From: Uliginosibacterium gangwonense
GTDB taxonomy: Bacteria; Pseudomonadota; Gammaproteobacteria; Burkholderiales; Rhodocyclaceae
NCBI GenBank assembly: GCA_020723855.1
Contig: DYIB01000010.1
Location: 1-49,210 of the forward strand
DNA: 49,210 bases
Direction: 5' to 3'
The notes below the pieces were generated by a model, which worked only from the letters and a program-made list of their open reading frames with translations, did no database searches and was not told where the DNA came from. Of this stretch, positions 12,078 to 24,038 are shown piece after piece. Position numbers and translations under genes: made by a program. How positions within the stretch are numbered: position 1 is the stretch's first letter; each line of letters begins with the position of its first letter.

Positions 12078-12656
12078 TCAGGCGAAGTTCTTGGCGACGA
12101 AGTCCCAGTTCACCAGGTTCCAGAACGCCTCGACATACTTCGGCCGGGCGTTGCGGTAGTCGATGTAGTAGGCATGTTCCCACACGTCACAGGTGAGCAG
12201 GGCCTTGTCGGCGGTGGTGAGGGGCGTGGCGGCGTTACTGGTATTGACGATATCGACGGAGCCGTCCGCTTTCTTCACCAGCCAGGTCCAGCCGGACCCG
12301 AAATTGCCGACGGCGCTCTTCGAGAACGCTTCCTTGAAGGCCTCGAACGAGCCCCACTTCTTGGCGATGGCGTCGGCGACGGCGCCCTTCGGCGCGCCGC
12401 CGCCCTGGGGCGACAGGCAGTTCCAGTAGAAGGTGTGGTTCCACACCTGGGCGGCGTTGTTGAACACGCCGCCGGAAGACTTCTTGATGATGTCTTCCAG
12501 GCTCAGGTTTTCGAACTCGGTGCCTTTGATCAGGTTGTTGAGGTTGGTCACGTACGCCTGATGGTGCTTGCCGTAGTGATACTCCAGGGTTTCCTTGGAG
12601 ATATGCGGCTGGAGCGCGTCCATGGCGTAGGGAAGAGGAGGCAGTGTGTGTTCCAT
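12078..12656 (-). CDS. sodB: Iron superoxide dismutase
   Basis: SodB converts superoxide to hydrogen peroxide and oxygen in the cytoplasm. The 192 residues match the family. Metal ligands H27 and H74 (in [12 protein letters not shown]) and the [11 protein letters not shown] motif are present. The Gln just before VWNH is the Fe-type position, so iron is the likely metal. The start ATG follows AAGGAGATAAAAAC. A longer in-frame extension upstream is an artefact of the opposite-frame xseA sequence. It has its own promoter and terminator. Confidence 0.97.
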   Translation of the reverse strand: MEHTLPPLPYAMDALQPHISKETLEYHYGKHHQAYVTNLNNLIKGTEFENLSLEDIIKKSSGGVFNNAAQVWNHTFYWNCLSPQGGGAPKGAVADAIAKKWGSFEAFKEAFSKSAVGNFGSGWTWLVKKADGSVDIVNTSNAATPLTTADKALLTCDVWEHAYYIDYRNARPKYVEAFWNLVNWDFVAKNFA

Positions 12657-12690
12657 GTTTTTATCTCCTTGCTGGGTCGAGAAGTCGAGA

Positions 12691-12719
12691 AGTTTAGTCG
12701 GGTTAAATTCATTTGACAA
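12691..12719 (-). promoter_or_regulatory. sodB promoter
   Basis: On the minus strand TTGTCA (12714-12719) and TAAACT (12691-12696) are separated by exactly 17 bases, 35 bases before the sodB start. Confidence 0.6.
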
Positions 12720-12721
12720 CG

Positions 12722-12750
12722 ATTGCGGCTTCAAGAATTGCGGCTTCAAG
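12722..12750. repeat. Tandem 14-base duplication at the xseA 3' end
   Basis: ATTGCGGCTTCAAG occurs twice (12722-12735 and 12737-12750), the second copy running into the last codons of xseA. A second tandem pair, GTCGAGAA twice, lies at about 12677-12692. Both are in the short spacer upstream of sodB. Confidence 0.85.
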
Positions 12751-14110
12751 TGTCGCCGCAGTCGGTCACGTCCGCCCGTGCCCAGCCCCGCGCAAAGTCC
12801 ACCCGGATCGACTGTCCCGGTTGCAGTTGTCTCCGGTCGCGCACAATCGCGCCCGTGGCATCGCGCACGATGCTGTAGCCGCGCTGCAGCACGGCGTGCG
12901 GATTGAGGTGGGCGAGATTGACGCCCAGCCCGGCCAGCGCCGTGCGCTTGTTGCCCAGGGCGGTGCGCGCGGCGGCGGGCAGGCGGCAAGCCAGCGTTTC
13001 GAGACGCTCCCGGTGACGCGCGATGTGCGGACGGGCGTGGCGCAGGCGCAAGCCAGCCTGGGCGGCGGCCGTCCGGGCCTGCTCGAAGCGGCGACCGGCA
13101 GAGCCTTTCAGGCGCGCGTGCAGATGTTCCAGATGGGCGCGCAGCCGGGCGAGCCGTTCGCCCGGATGGATCAGGCGTCGGGCCGCGAGATCCACGCGCT
13201 GCATGCGCGCCTCCAGTTGCCGCCGCCAGGCGCGGCGCAGGCTCTGGCCGAGGGCGCCCAGGCGCTGCGCCTCCTCGCAGTACCCGGCGGTGACCAACTC
13301 GGCGGCCGCCGTCGGCGTGGCCGCGCGCCGGTCGGCGACGAAATCGGCGATGGTGGTGTCCGATTCGTGCCCCACCCCGCTCACTACGGGAATCGCGCAG
13401 GCGTGAATGGCGCGGGCCACCGCTTCCTCGTTGAAACACCATAGATCCTCGATGCTGCCGCCGCCCCGGGCGACGATCAGGACGTCGCATTCGCCGCGGG
13501 CAGCGGCGGCGCCGATGGCGGCGGCGATCTGTTGCGCCACCCCTTCTCCCTGTACCGGCGTGGGATAGATGATCACCGGCAGGCAGGGCGCGCGTCGCGC
13601 CATGGCCGCCAGGATGTCCTGCAGCGCTGCCGCCTGCAATGAAGTCACCACGCCCACGCACCGCGGAAAGCGCGGCAGCGGCTTCTTGTGCCCTGGCGCG
13701 AACAGCCCCTCCCGTTCCAGCTTCTCGCGCAGACGCAGAAACGCCTCGTACAAGGCTCCGACGCCGGCGCGTCGCAGCGCCTCCACGTTCAACTGAAAGT
13801 CGCCGCGCGGTTCATACAAAGTGACCAGGGCACGCACTTCCACCTGCATGCCTTCCGTCAAGCGGAACGGCAGGAGCTGCGCGCGGTTGCGGAACAGGGT
13901 GCAGCGCACTTGCGCCCCTTCGTCCTTGAGCGAGAAATAGACATGCCCGGAGGCGGCGCGCGTCAGATTGGAGATCTCGCCGGCGACCCAGCAGAGGGGA
14001 AAGTGGCCTTCCAGGACGGTGCGGGCCATCCTGTTCAGCACCGACACGCTGATCACTTCGTCGTCGCCCAAGGGACTGGCCGGGCGCGGGTTTTCCCTTG
14101 TGAATGTCAT
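12746..14110 (-). CDS. xseA: Exodeoxyribonuclease VII large subunit
   Basis: XseA with XseB degrades single-stranded DNA. The 454 residues contain an N-terminal OB fold (about residues 15-110, with [10 protein letters not shown] and GHVYFSLKD). The catalytic core follows, with [31 protein letters not shown] and [28 protein letters not shown]. An Arg/Ala/Leu-rich C-terminal helical region completes it. The usual TSxxxAA motif reads TSLQAAA here. xseB is not in the window. Confidence 0.95.
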   Translation of the reverse strand: MTFTRENPRPASPLGDDEVISVSVLNRMARTVLEGHFPLCWVAGEISNLTRAASGHVYFSLKDEGAQVRCTLFRNRAQLLPFRLTEGMQVEVRALVTLYEPRGDFQLNVEALRRAGVGALYEAFLRLREKLEREGLFAPGHKKPLPRFPRCVGVVTSLQAAALQDILAAMARRAPCLPVIIYPTPVQGEGVAQQIAAAIGAAAARGECDVLIVARGGGSIEDLWCFNEEAVARAIHACAIPVVSGVGHESDTTIADFVADRRAATPTAAAELVTAGYCEEAQRLGALGQSLRRAWRRQLEARMQRVDLAARRLIHPGERLARLRAHLEHLHARLKGSAGRRFEQARTAAAQAGLRLRHARPHIARHRERLETLACRLPAAARTALGNKRTALAGLGVNLAHLNPHAVLQRGYSIVRDATGAIVRDRRQLQPGQSIRVDFARGWARADVTDCGDT

Positions 14111-14442
14111 GGGTGCTCCGGGCGCAATTCACATGGCGTTGCGCGCCGGCGGCAAAACCGCCGCCAGCTCTCCCAGCCATCGTGTGTGCGCTGCAATATA
14201 TTGATTATTTTGGTATTTAAAGAAAGCTTCATTTTGCATCGAAGTAACAAAAAGCCTTGTGGGGGGCGTACTTAAGGAATCGACCCAAACACAACTCACA
14301 AACTTATCCACAGCTTTTGTGGATAAGCGACAGGCGGCGCGCGCATGTTTATGACAATGCTATGCGCCCCCAATTCCGTCTTGCCGAAACGGCGTTGCCA
14401 AGATAAAGTTCGCCGTTATTTTTCGTTTGTCGGGAGCGCTTA
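14111..14442. promoter_or_regulatory. Divergent xseA / exbB region with DnaA boxes and IHF site
   Basis: This 332-base gap holds no gene. A full match to the IHF consensus WATCAA-N4-TTR lies at 14194-14206 (minus strand) within an AT-rich stretch. Two perfect DnaA boxes TTATCCACA face each other at 14304-14312 and 14318-14326. A plus-strand promoter candidate for exbB is TTGCCG (14381-14386), 17 bases, TAAAGT (14404-14409). Confidence 0.6.
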
Positions 14443-15051
14443 GTGTTCGCCATCATCCAGGCTGCGGGCTGGCCCATCTGGCCGTTGCTGCTGGCTTCCA
14501 TCGTCGCCGTCGCCTTGATCATTGAGCGCGCCATCACTTTGCGCGCAAACAAGGTCGTTCCGCCCGGGCTGCTCGACAGCGTGATTGGGGATTATCGCAA
14601 GTCGGGCGTAAACGAGGAAATGCTCAAGCGCCTGACGGCCCATTCGCCCCTGGGCCGGGTTCTCGCCGCCGGCCTGCGCAACGTCAAGAGCTCCCGCGAG
14701 GTGATGAAGGAAGCGATCGAGGAATCCGGGCGCGCGGTGACCCACGAGCTGGAACGTTTCCTCACGACGCTGGGCACCATTGCCTCCATCAGCCCGCTGA
14801 TGGGGCTGTTCGGTACTGTCGTCGGCATGATCGAGATCTTCGGGTCGCAGACAGCCATGGGGAGCAACCCCCAGCAGCTTGCCCACGGCATCTCCGTCGC
14901 CTTGTACAACACGGGCTTCGGCCTGCTCATCGCGATTCCGGCCATGATCTTCTACCGCCATTTCCGTGCGCTGGTCGACTCGTTCGTGATCGAAATGGAG
15001 CAGCAGGCCGTCAAGCTCGTCGAACTGGTGCACGGCGACCGCAAGGCATAG
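14443..15051 (+). CDS. exbB: ExbB / TolQ-family proton channel protein
   Basis: This 202-residue inner-membrane protein has three membrane segments, near residues 10-30, 110-135 and 150-172. The conserved MotA/TolQ/ExbB block contains TLGTIASISPLMGLFGTVVGMIEIF. ExbB and ExbD use the proton gradient to energise TonB-dependent outer-membrane transport. Translation starts at GTG after GGGAGCGCTTA. exbD follows after 7 bases. No tonB gene is visible here, so a TolQ-like role cannot be excluded. Confidence 0.92.
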   Translation: MFAIIQAAGWPIWPLLLASIVAVALIIERAITLRANKVVPPGLLDSVIGDYRKSGVNEEMLKRLTAHSPLGRVLAAGLRNVKSSREVMKEAIEESGRAVTHELERFLTTLGTIASISPLMGLFGTVVGMIEIFGSQTAMGSNPQQLAHGISVALYNTGFGLLIAIPAMIFYRHFRALVDSFVIEMEQQAVKLVELVHGDRKA

Positions 15052-15058
15052 CGATCCC

Positions 15059-15478
15059 ATGAACTTCCGCCGCGGCCAATTCCGGGAGCAGCCGGAGATC
15101 AACCAGATCCCGATGATCGACGTGCTGCTGGTGATCCTCATCTTCCTGATGGTGACCACGACGTATTCCAGGTTCGCCGGCCTCGAGATCAATCTTCCCA
15201 CTGCCGACGCTCCCCAAACCCGGGAGCAGCCGGATGAAATCAATGTGGTGGTGACGGCGGGCGGCGACATCATGGTCAACCGTGCGCCGGTCGCCGGCAA
15301 GGATGTGGACGGCATCGGTACCGCCCTGCGGCGCGCGGCGGGCAGCGCCAGGGAGCCGGTGGTGGTGATCAACGCCGACGCCAAGGCTGCCCACCAGAGC
15401 GTCATCGACGTGATGCAGGCGGCGCAGCAGGCCGGACTCACCCACATCTCCTTCGCCACCCAGACGTCCCAGCGTTAG
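15059..15478 (+). CDS. exbD: ExbD / TolR-family protein
   Basis: This 139-residue protein has one membrane segment near residues 18-38. It carries the ExbD/TolR N-terminal motif EINQIPMIDVLLVILIFLM, including the conserved Asp in the membrane helix. The periplasmic domain follows, with VVVINADAKAAHQSVIDVMQ near the end. It is the partner of the preceding ExbB-type protein and heads a run of envelope genes. Confidence 0.92.
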   Translation: MNFRRGQFREQPEINQIPMIDVLLVILIFLMVTTTYSRFAGLEINLPTADAPQTREQPDEINVVVTAGGDIMVNRAPVAGKDVDGIGTALRRAAGSAREPVVVINADAKAAHQSVIDVMQAAQQAGLTHISFATQTSQR

Positions 15479-15531
15479 CGCATCATCGGACGCGCTATCA
15501 TGCGGCGGGTCGCCGCCGGGCGGCCATCACG

Positions 15532-16554
15532 ATGGATATTCGCTTGGGGCTGGAAAAAACTCTCTCCCGTGCTTGGCGGCGGCGCGGGCCGCTCGCCGTG
15601 GCGCTGCTGCCGGCGACGGCGCTGTTCGCCTCGGCTGCGGCGCTGCGGCGTTCCTGCTATCGCCTGGGGATCTTTGAAACGGTGGCGCTGCCCGTCCCCG
15701 TAGTGGTGGTGGGCAATGTCACGGCGGGAGGCAGCGGCAAGACGCCCCTCGTGCTGTACCTCGCCCGCCAACTGGCTGCGCGCGGGCGGAAGCCGGGCAT
15801 CGTCAGCCGCGGCTACGGCGGCCGCGCGCGCGCCCCGCGGGAGGTCACCGCCGATTGTTCCCCGGGGCTGGTCGGGGACGAGCCCCTGCTGCTTGCCCGG
15901 CGTGCCGGCTGCCCGGTCTGGATCGGCCGCGACCGGGTGGCGGCGGCGCGAGCCCTGCTCGCCGCCCATCCCGAATGCGACCTGCTGCTGAGCGACGATG
16001 GTCTGCAGCACTATCGCCTGGCACGCACCATCGAGATCGCGGTGGTGGACCGGCGCGGCCTGGGCAACGGCTGGCTGCTGCCGTCCGGCCCCCTGCGCGA
16101 ACCGGCGCGGCGGCTGGCGCGGGTCGATGCCATCGTCTTCAACGGCGCACAACCCGTGGCCGCAGGCGAGGGGGTACCCGCCCGGTTTCGCATGACCCTC
16201 GCCGGCAGCCGCTTCCAGTCCCTCGACGGGAGCGGGCCGGCCTGCGGACCGGAGGCCTTCCGCGACCGGCCGGTGCACGCCGTGGCCGGCATCGGCGATC
16301 CGCAGCGCTTCTTCCAACGGCTGCGCGCGCTGGGGTTGCAGCCGATCGAGCACCCTTTCCCGGATCACCACCCGTTCACGCCTGAGGACTTGCGTTTCGG
16401 TGACGACCTGCCGATCCTGATGACCGAGAAAGATGGAGTAAAATGCGCCCCATTCGCACCGGGCGGCGCCTGGATGCTGCCGGTCGAGGCGCAGCTCCAG
16501 CCCGATCTGGCCCGATGGCTCTTGGAGAAACTCGATGGACGCGCGCCTGCTTGA
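15532..16554 (+). CDS. lpxK: Tetraacyldisaccharide 4'-kinase
   Basis: LpxK phosphorylates the lipid A disaccharide at the 4' position at the inner membrane. The 340 residues include an N-terminal hydrophobic helix (about residues 20-40), the P-loop [14 protein letters not shown] near residue 63, SRGYGG and [14 protein letters not shown]. The stop codon lies 20 bases inside the Trm112 gene, which indicates coupled translation. Confidence 0.96.
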   Translation: MDIRLGLEKTLSRAWRRRGPLAVALLPATALFASAAALRRSCYRLGIFETVALPVPVVVVGNVTAGGSGKTPLVLYLARQLAARGRKPGIVSRGYGGRARAPREVTADCSPGLVGDEPLLLARRAGCPVWIGRDRVAAARALLAAHPECDLLLSDDGLQHYRLARTIEIAVVDRRGLGNGWLLPSGPLREPARRLARVDAIVFNGAQPVAAGEGVPARFRMTLAGSRFQSLDGSGPACGPEAFRDRPVHAVAGIGDPQRFFQRLRALGLQPIEHPFPDHHPFTPEDLRFGDDLPILMTEKDGVKCAPFAPGGAWMLPVEAQLQPDLARWLLEKLDGRAPA

Positions 16555-16717
16555 CATTCTCGTTTGCCCGATCTGCAAGGGCCCCCTCGATTACCGCAAG
16601 GCCAGCCAGGAGCTGGCGTGCAAGCCGTGCCGGCTGGCCTATCCCATCAAGGACGACATCCCCGTCATGCTGGAAGAGGAGGCGCGCCAGCTCTCCGAAG
16701 AAGAGCTGGCCTCCTAG
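16535..16717 (+). CDS. Trm112-family small zinc protein
   Basis: This 60-residue protein belongs to the Trm112/YcaR family. It has CPIC (residues 11-14) and CKPC (about 30-33), a four-cysteine pattern suited to zinc. Members often sit between lpxK and kdsB in proteobacteria, as here. In eukaryotes and archaea Trm112 activates methyltransferases; the bacterial role is not settled. Confidence 0.9.
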   Translation: MDARLLDILVCPICKGPLDYRKASQELACKPCRLAYPIKDDIPVMLEEEARQLSEEELAS

Positions 16718-16728
16718 TCGGCTTCCCC

Positions 16729-17496
16729 ATGTCGTTCAAGGCGGTCATCCCGGCCCGCCATGCTTCCAGCCGGCTGCCGGCCAAGCCCCTGGCCGATATC
16801 GGCGGCAAGCCGATGGTGGTGCGGGTGGCGCAGCGTGCCGCGGCCAGCGGCGCCGGCGAGGTGGTGGTCGCCACCGACCACGAGGATATTCGGGCCGCCG
16901 TGGAGTCCTGCGGTTTCAGGGCGCTGCTCACGCGCGCCGATCACGCCACGGGAACGGACCGCCTGGCCGAAGTGGTGGACCGCTTGGGTTGGCTCGACGA
17001 CGAGATCGTGGTGAATGTGCAGGGCGACGAGCCCCTGATCGAGCCGCAACTGATCGACCTGGTGGCGCGTGCGCTGGCGGACGACACGGCAGCGGCCATC
17101 GCCACCGCCGGCCATCCCATCTCGGCGGCGGAGGATTTTCTCAATCCCAACGCGGTGAAAGTGGTATGCAGCCGTGCCGGCCACGCCTTGTATTTCTCGC
17201 GCGCCCCCATCCCCTGGCCGCGCGACGCCTTCGCCCGCGCGCGCGACACCCTGCCGCAGGGATTGCCGGCACAGCGGCACATCGGCATCTATGCCTATCG
17301 CGCCGGTTTCCTGCGTCGCTACCCAGATCTGGAACTTTCCCCCCTCGAGCAATTCGAATCGCTCGAGCAGTTGCGCGCCCTATGGCACGGCTACCGCATC
17401 CGCGTGGTTTCGGTAGACCATGCTCCCGAACCGGGGGTGGATACGGCCGAAGATCTGGAGCGGATACGCAAACGCTTCGCAGCCGACATGGCTTGA
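16729..17496 (+). CDS. kdsB: CMP-KDO synthetase (3-deoxy-manno-octulosonate cytidylyltransferase)
   Basis: KdsB activates KDO with CTP for lipopolysaccharide core assembly. The 255 residues have the nucleotidyltransferase start [23 protein letters not shown], the NVQGDEPLI motif, the [12 protein letters not shown] block and [12 protein letters not shown]. The ATG at 16729 is taken as the start because it opens directly into the family N terminus. The open frame continues upstream inside the Trm112 gene. Confidence 0.96.
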   Translation: MSFKAVIPARHASSRLPAKPLADIGGKPMVVRVAQRAAASGAGEVVVATDHEDIRAAVESCGFRALLTRADHATGTDRLAEVVDRLGWLDDEIVVNVQGDEPLIEPQLIDLVARALADDTAAAIATAGHPISAAEDFLNPNAVKVVCSRAGHALYFSRAPIPWPRDAFARARDTLPQGLPAQRHIGIYAYRAGFLRRYPDLELSPLEQFESLEQLRALWHGYRIRVVSVDHAPEPGVDTAEDLERIRKRFAADMA

Positions 17497-17514
17497 ATGC
17501 CGCCTGCGCCCGGT

Positions 17515-17543
17515 TTGACCGCCGCGGAGAATAAAGGTAATTT
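17515..17543 (+). promoter_or_regulatory. Candidate adk promoter
   Basis: TTGACC (17515-17520) and TAATTT (17538-17543) are 17 bases apart and about 50 bases before the adk start codon. This would give adk its own transcript in addition to read-through from kdsB. Confidence 0.5.
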
Positions 17544-17573
17544 TTCATCTTTTCACTAGTTGTTACGGCGTAA

Positions 17574-18245
<672 letters not shown>

Positions 18246-18264
18246 TCAGCGAAAGGAGGTTGCG

Positions 18265-19527
18265 ATGGCTGCAAGAAACGCTTTCTACGCACAATCGGGT
18301 GGAGTCACCGCAGTCATCAACACCACGGCCTGCGCCGTCATCGAGACGGCGCGCAATCATCCCGACCAGATCGCCAAGGTCTATGCCGGTCGCGACGGCA
18401 TCATCGGGGCGCTCACCGAAGACCTGATCGACACCTCCCGGGAGTCCGCCCAGGACATCGCCCGGCTGCGCTACACGCCGGGCGGCGCCTTCGGCTCCTG
18501 CCGCTACAAGCTGAAGAGCCTGGAGCAGTCGCGTGCCCAGTACGAGCGCCTCATCGAAGTGTTCAAGGCCCACGACATCGGCTATTTCTTCTACAACGGC
18601 GGCAACGACTCCATGGACACCGCCTGGAAGGTGTCCCAGTTGAGCGCAGGCCTGGGCTACCCGCTCACCTGCATCGGCATTCCCAAGACGGTGGACAACG
18701 ACCTGCCCATTACCGATTGCTGCCCCGGCTTCGGTTCCGTGGCCAAGTACGTGGCCGTGTCCATGCGCGAGGCCGGCTACGACGTGGCGTCCATGTCCAA
18801 GACGTCCACCAAGGTGTTCGTGCTGGAGGTGATGGGCCGCCACGCCGGCTGGATCACCGCCGCCTGCGGCCTGGCGGGGGAGAGCGAAAGCGAACCCCCC
18901 CACATCCTGCTGTTTCCCGAAGTACCCTTCGACGAGGAGAGGTTCCTGGCCCGGGTCAAGGAATGCGTCGAGCGCTACGACTACTGCACCATCGGCGTCT
19001 CGGAAGGGCTGCTGAACAAGGAAGGCAGGCTGATGTCGGAGACCGGCACGCGCGATGCTTTCGGCCATGCCCAACTGGGCGGCGTCGGGCAGATCATCGC
19101 CCAACTGGTGAAGGACAAACTGGGCTACAAGTACCACTGGGCCCTGGCCGACTACCTGCAGCGCTCGGCGCGCCACATCGCCTCGCGCACCGACGTGGAG
19201 CAGGCCTACGCCGTGGGCAAGGCGGCGGTCGAACTGGCCGTCTCCGGCCAAACGGCGGTCATGCCTACCATCGTGCGCCTGTCCGACAGTCCCTACCGCT
19301 GGGAGATCGGCACCGCCCAGCTCAAGGACGTGGCCAACGTGGAAAAGAAGATGCCGCGGGACTTCATCACCGACGACGGCTTCGGCATCACCGCCAAGTG
19401 CCGCGCCTATCTGGCGCCGCTGATCGAAGGGGAGGATTACCCGCCCTACCGCAATGGTTTGCCGCACTACGTGCGGCTGAAGAACGCCGCTGTACCGAAG
19501 AAATTGTCAGGCACGTTCAAGGTTTGA
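18265..19527 (+). CDS. pfp: PPi-dependent 6-phosphofructokinase
   Basis: This enzyme phosphorylates fructose 6-phosphate using pyrophosphate instead of ATP, reversibly. The 420 residues carry GGNDSMDT (about residues 113-120) and PKTVDND (about 141-147). An Asp in the first and a Lys in the second are the known markers of pyrophosphate use; ATP enzymes have Gly at both places. The start follows AAAGGAGGTTGCG. The membrane pyrophosphatase gene is next on the same strand, so this cell may run glycolytic flux and ion pumping on pyrophosphate. Confidence 0.94.
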   Translation: MAARNAFYAQSGGVTAVINTTACAVIETARNHPDQIAKVYAGRDGIIGALTEDLIDTSRESAQDIARLRYTPGGAFGSCRYKLKSLEQSRAQYERLIEVFKAHDIGYFFYNGGNDSMDTAWKVSQLSAGLGYPLTCIGIPKTVDNDLPITDCCPGFGSVAKYVAVSMREAGYDVASMSKTSTKVFVLEVMGRHAGWITAACGLAGESESEPPHILLFPEVPFDEERFLARVKECVERYDYCTIGVSEGLLNKEGRLMSETGTRDAFGHAQLGGVGQIIAQLVKDKLGYKYHWALADYLQRSARHIASRTDVEQAYAVGKAAVELAVSGQTAVMPTIVRLSDSPYRWEIGTAQLKDVANVEKKMPRDFITDDGFGITAKCRAYLAPLIEGEDYPPYRNGLPHYVRLKNAAVPKKLSGTFKV

Positions 19528-19734
19528 TCCATAACCTGTAGACTGCCGGCCGGCGCCCGCGGCGGATAGAACGAGAACAGGCGCCGGAAAAGAAGAAGTG
19601 GAAGTTGTTGGGGAAATGGCGTAGAGCCCGCTACCGGTCGAGTCTGCCGCCGCACCCGTTCCTCGGGCGCGGCCGGACGTGGCTCGGCATCGGGCTCGCG
19701 TTCATGAGGTTTCATTGATCACAGGAGGGAGTTC

Positions 19735-21789
<2,055 letters not shown>

Positions 21790-21889
21790 GCGCACGGGAC
21801 CGCTGCACAAAAGGGCGACGCGCTCATGCGGTGATTGTCAACAGGCCCTAGCGTCACAAGATTCCCCGCCGCGCGACGCTCTGCCTTTG

Positions 21890-22045
21890 CGGCAGCCTGG
21901 AGGAGTCCGGAATGACACCACTTTCGACGAATTTCCCCTGCCCGGGAAGCTCTATGCGGAAGTGGTGGACGATCTTTAGCGGGGCGACCGGCTGATGCGC
22001 GGCGAGTTGATCCTGGGCGGCAGGACGCCGCGGCGTCGGGTTGAC
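21890..22045 (+). pseudogene. Relic resembling a PHA-synthase / alpha-beta-hydrolase C-terminal part
   Basis: The 315-base gap between hppA and hoxH has no intact gene. One frame from 21917 reads TTFDEFPLPGKLYAEVVDDL, then a TAG stop, then RGDRLMRGELILGG and RVDL. This pattern (PGKLY, RxDRxMRGEL, GGRxVDL) recalls the region before the last active-site residues of PhaC-type hydrolases. The stop codon, the lack of a start and the abrupt end before hoxH mark it as a remnant. Family assignment is from memory of the motif and needs a search. Confidence 0.4.
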
Positions 22046-22104
22046 CTGCCGCAACCCCGCCCGCCGCGGCCGCGGGCAATATTGGACAAAACCATCCGAA
22101 CGGA

Positions 22105-23562
22105 ATGCCCATGCGCGAAGCCGCCGCCTCCACCGCCCGCATCAACCGCGTCGTCATCGAACCCGTCTCCCGCGTCGAGGGCCATGGCAAAGTGACCCTG
22201 TTGCTCGACGAGGACAATCGGGTGCACCAGGTGCGCCTGCACATCGTCGAGTTCCGCGGCTTCGAGAAATTCATCCAGGGCCGACCCTATTGGGAAGTGC
22301 CGGTGCTGGTGCAGCGCCTGTGCGGCATCTGTCCCGTGAGCCACCACCTGGCCGCCTCCAAGGCCCTGGACCAGGTGGTGGGCGCGACCCGGATCACCCC
22401 CACGGCCGAAAAGCTGCGGCGGCTGATGCACTTCGGCCAGATCCTCCAGTCCCACGCCCTGCATTTCTTCCATCTGTCCTCGCCCGACCTGTTGTTCGGC
22501 TTCGACTCGGAGGTGGCCAGGCGCAACATCGTCGGCGTGGCAGCGAGCCACCCGGACATCGCCCGGCGCGGCGTGCTGCTGCGCAAGTACGGCCAGGAGG
22601 TGATCCGCCTCACCGCCGGCAAACGGGTGCATGGCACCGGTTCCATCCCCGGCGGGGTGAACAAGAACCTGTCCCACGCCGAGCGCGCCGAACTGCAACG
22701 GGACGTGGACACCATGGTGGCCTGGAGTGCGGACGCGGTGGCGCTCATCAAGCGCCTGTTCGCCGACAATGCTGCTTTCTATGAGAGTTTCGGCGCTTTT
22801 CGCGCCAATCGCCTGAGCCTGGTGGGCGGCGACGGCGCCCTGGAGCTGTACGACGGTGCCCTGCGTGCCACTGACGCCGACGGCGCGGAAATCTTCGACC
22901 AGGCCGACGTGCAGCGCTATTACGAGCTGATCCACGAGGAAGTGAAGCCCTGGTCCTACATGAAGTTCCCCTTCCTCGTCTGCCGCGGCGCCGCGGCGGG
23001 CTGGTACAAGGTGGGACCCCAGGCACGGGTGGGGCAGTGCGACTACATCCCGACGCCCCTGGCCGAGGCCGAGCGCCGGGCGTACCTCGCCTTCGACGGC
23101 GGCGCCGCCCTGCACGCGCCCCTGGGCTACCACTGGGCGCGCATGATCGAGATGCTGCATGCCGCCGAGAGCATCCGCGCCCTGCTGGAGGACGACGATC
23201 TTTCGGGCGCCGAGCTGGTGGCGGGCGGCAGCCGCACCGGCCGCGGTGTGGGCGTCATCGAGGCGCCGCGCGGCACGCTGATCCACCATTACCGGGTGAA
23301 CGAGGACGACCAGGTGGTGATGGCCAACCTCATCGTGTCTACCACCAGCAACAATCAGGCGATGAACGAGGCCATCCGCCAGGTGGCTCTCAAGTACCTG
23401 GACGGGCGCACCATCACCGAGGGACTGCTCAACCACATCGAGGTGGCGATCCGCGCCTTCGATCCCTGCCTGTCCTGCGCCACCCATGCCCTGGGCCGGA
23501 TGCCGCTGCGGGTGGAGCTGGTGGACGCGGATGGCAAGGTAGTCGGCTCCCTGAGCCGTTAG
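22105..23562 (+). CDS. hoxH: NAD-reducing-type [NiFe] hydrogenase large subunit
   Basis: HoxH carries the NiFe(CN)2CO active site of group 3d bidirectional hydrogenases. The 485 residues include RVEGHGKV near residue 23, the L1 motif RLCGIC (C73 and C76) and the L2 motif DPCLSCATH (C455 and C458). The 24 residues after the last His are the tail removed by the maturation protease. hoxW follows after 5 bases. The usual partners hoxF, hoxU and hoxY are not upstream; a gene relic and hppA are there instead. No clear promoter was found in the gap. Confidence 0.94.
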   Translation: MPMREAAASTARINRVVIEPVSRVEGHGKVTLLLDEDNRVHQVRLHIVEFRGFEKFIQGRPYWEVPVLVQRLCGICPVSHHLAASKALDQVVGATRITPTAEKLRRLMHFGQILQSHALHFFHLSSPDLLFGFDSEVARRNIVGVAASHPDIARRGVLLRKYGQEVIRLTAGKRVHGTGSIPGGVNKNLSHAERAELQRDVDTMVAWSADAVALIKRLFADNAAFYESFGAFRANRLSLVGGDGALELYDGALRATDADGAEIFDQADVQRYYELIHEEVKPWSYMKFPFLVCRGAAAGWYKVGPQARVGQCDYIPTPLAEAERRAYLAFDGGAALHAPLGYHWARMIEMLHAAESIRALLEDDDLSGAELVAGGSRTGRGVGVIEAPRGTLIHHYRVNEDDQVVMANLIVSTTSNNQAMNEAIRQVALKYLDGRTITEGLLNHIEVAIRAFDPCLSCATHALGRMPLRVELVDADGKVVGSLSR

Positions 23563-23567
23563 GGCGC

Positions 23568-24038
23568 ATGCATACGCTGGTCTTCGGCTACGGCAATCCT
23601 TCCCGCGGCGACGACGCCCTTGGTCCCCTGTTCGTCGAACGCCTGGCGCCGCTCGTCCCCGAACATCCGGAGTGGGGCCGGGTGGAATGCCTCACCGATT
23701 TCCAGCTCCAGGTCGAGCATGCCCTCGATATGAGCGGGCGCGACCGCGTCCTGTTCGTGGATGCCAGCGCCTCGTGCGCGCCGCCGTGCGATCTGTTTCC
23801 CCTGGAGCCGGTCCAGGAGCTGGCCCATACCTCCCATGCGCTGCGTCCGGGCGAGCTGCTGCGGGTGTTCGCCCAGGTCACCGGACGCACGCCGCCGCCG
23901 GCCTGGGTCCTGGCGATCCGCGGTGCATCCTTCGATCTGGGCGAGCCCCTGTCGCACGCGGCGGCGGGCAATCTGGAGGTCGCCCTGGTGTGGGCGGGAC
24001 GCTTTCTTGCGGGCCGGTATCCGCCCTACAACGATTGA
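23568..24038 (+). CDS. hoxW: Hydrogenase maturation protease HoxW
   Basis: HoxW cleaves the HoxH tail once nickel is inserted. The 156 residues have the family start LVFGYGNPSRGDDALGP, whose Asp is a nickel-sensing residue. LFVDASAS and a His-containing HTSHALRPGELL block follow. It matches group 3d proteases rather than HybD/HyaD in length and motif spacing. It lies directly behind hoxH, its expected substrate. Confidence 0.9.
   Translation: MHTLVFGYGNPSRGDDALGPLFVERLAPLVPEHPEWGRVECLTDFQLQVEHALDMSGRDRVLFVDASASCAPPCDLFPLEPVQELAHTSHALRPGELLRVFAQVTGRTPPPAWVLAIRGASFDLGEPLSHAAAGNLEVALVWAGRFLAGRYPPYND

Noticed and set aside
12078-13661. Long sodB fusion frame of 527 codons
   Set aside because: The part upstream of 12656 is xseA read in the wrong frame; sodB has its own ribosome-binding site and promoter.
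14194-14327. Chromosomal replication origin
   Set aside because: Only two DnaA boxes are present and no dnaA, dnaN, rpmH or gidA-type neighbours exist.
22036-22055. FNR-like site upstream of hoxH (TTGACCTGCCGCAA)
   Set aside because: The second half-site has two mismatches and the position lies within the gene relic.
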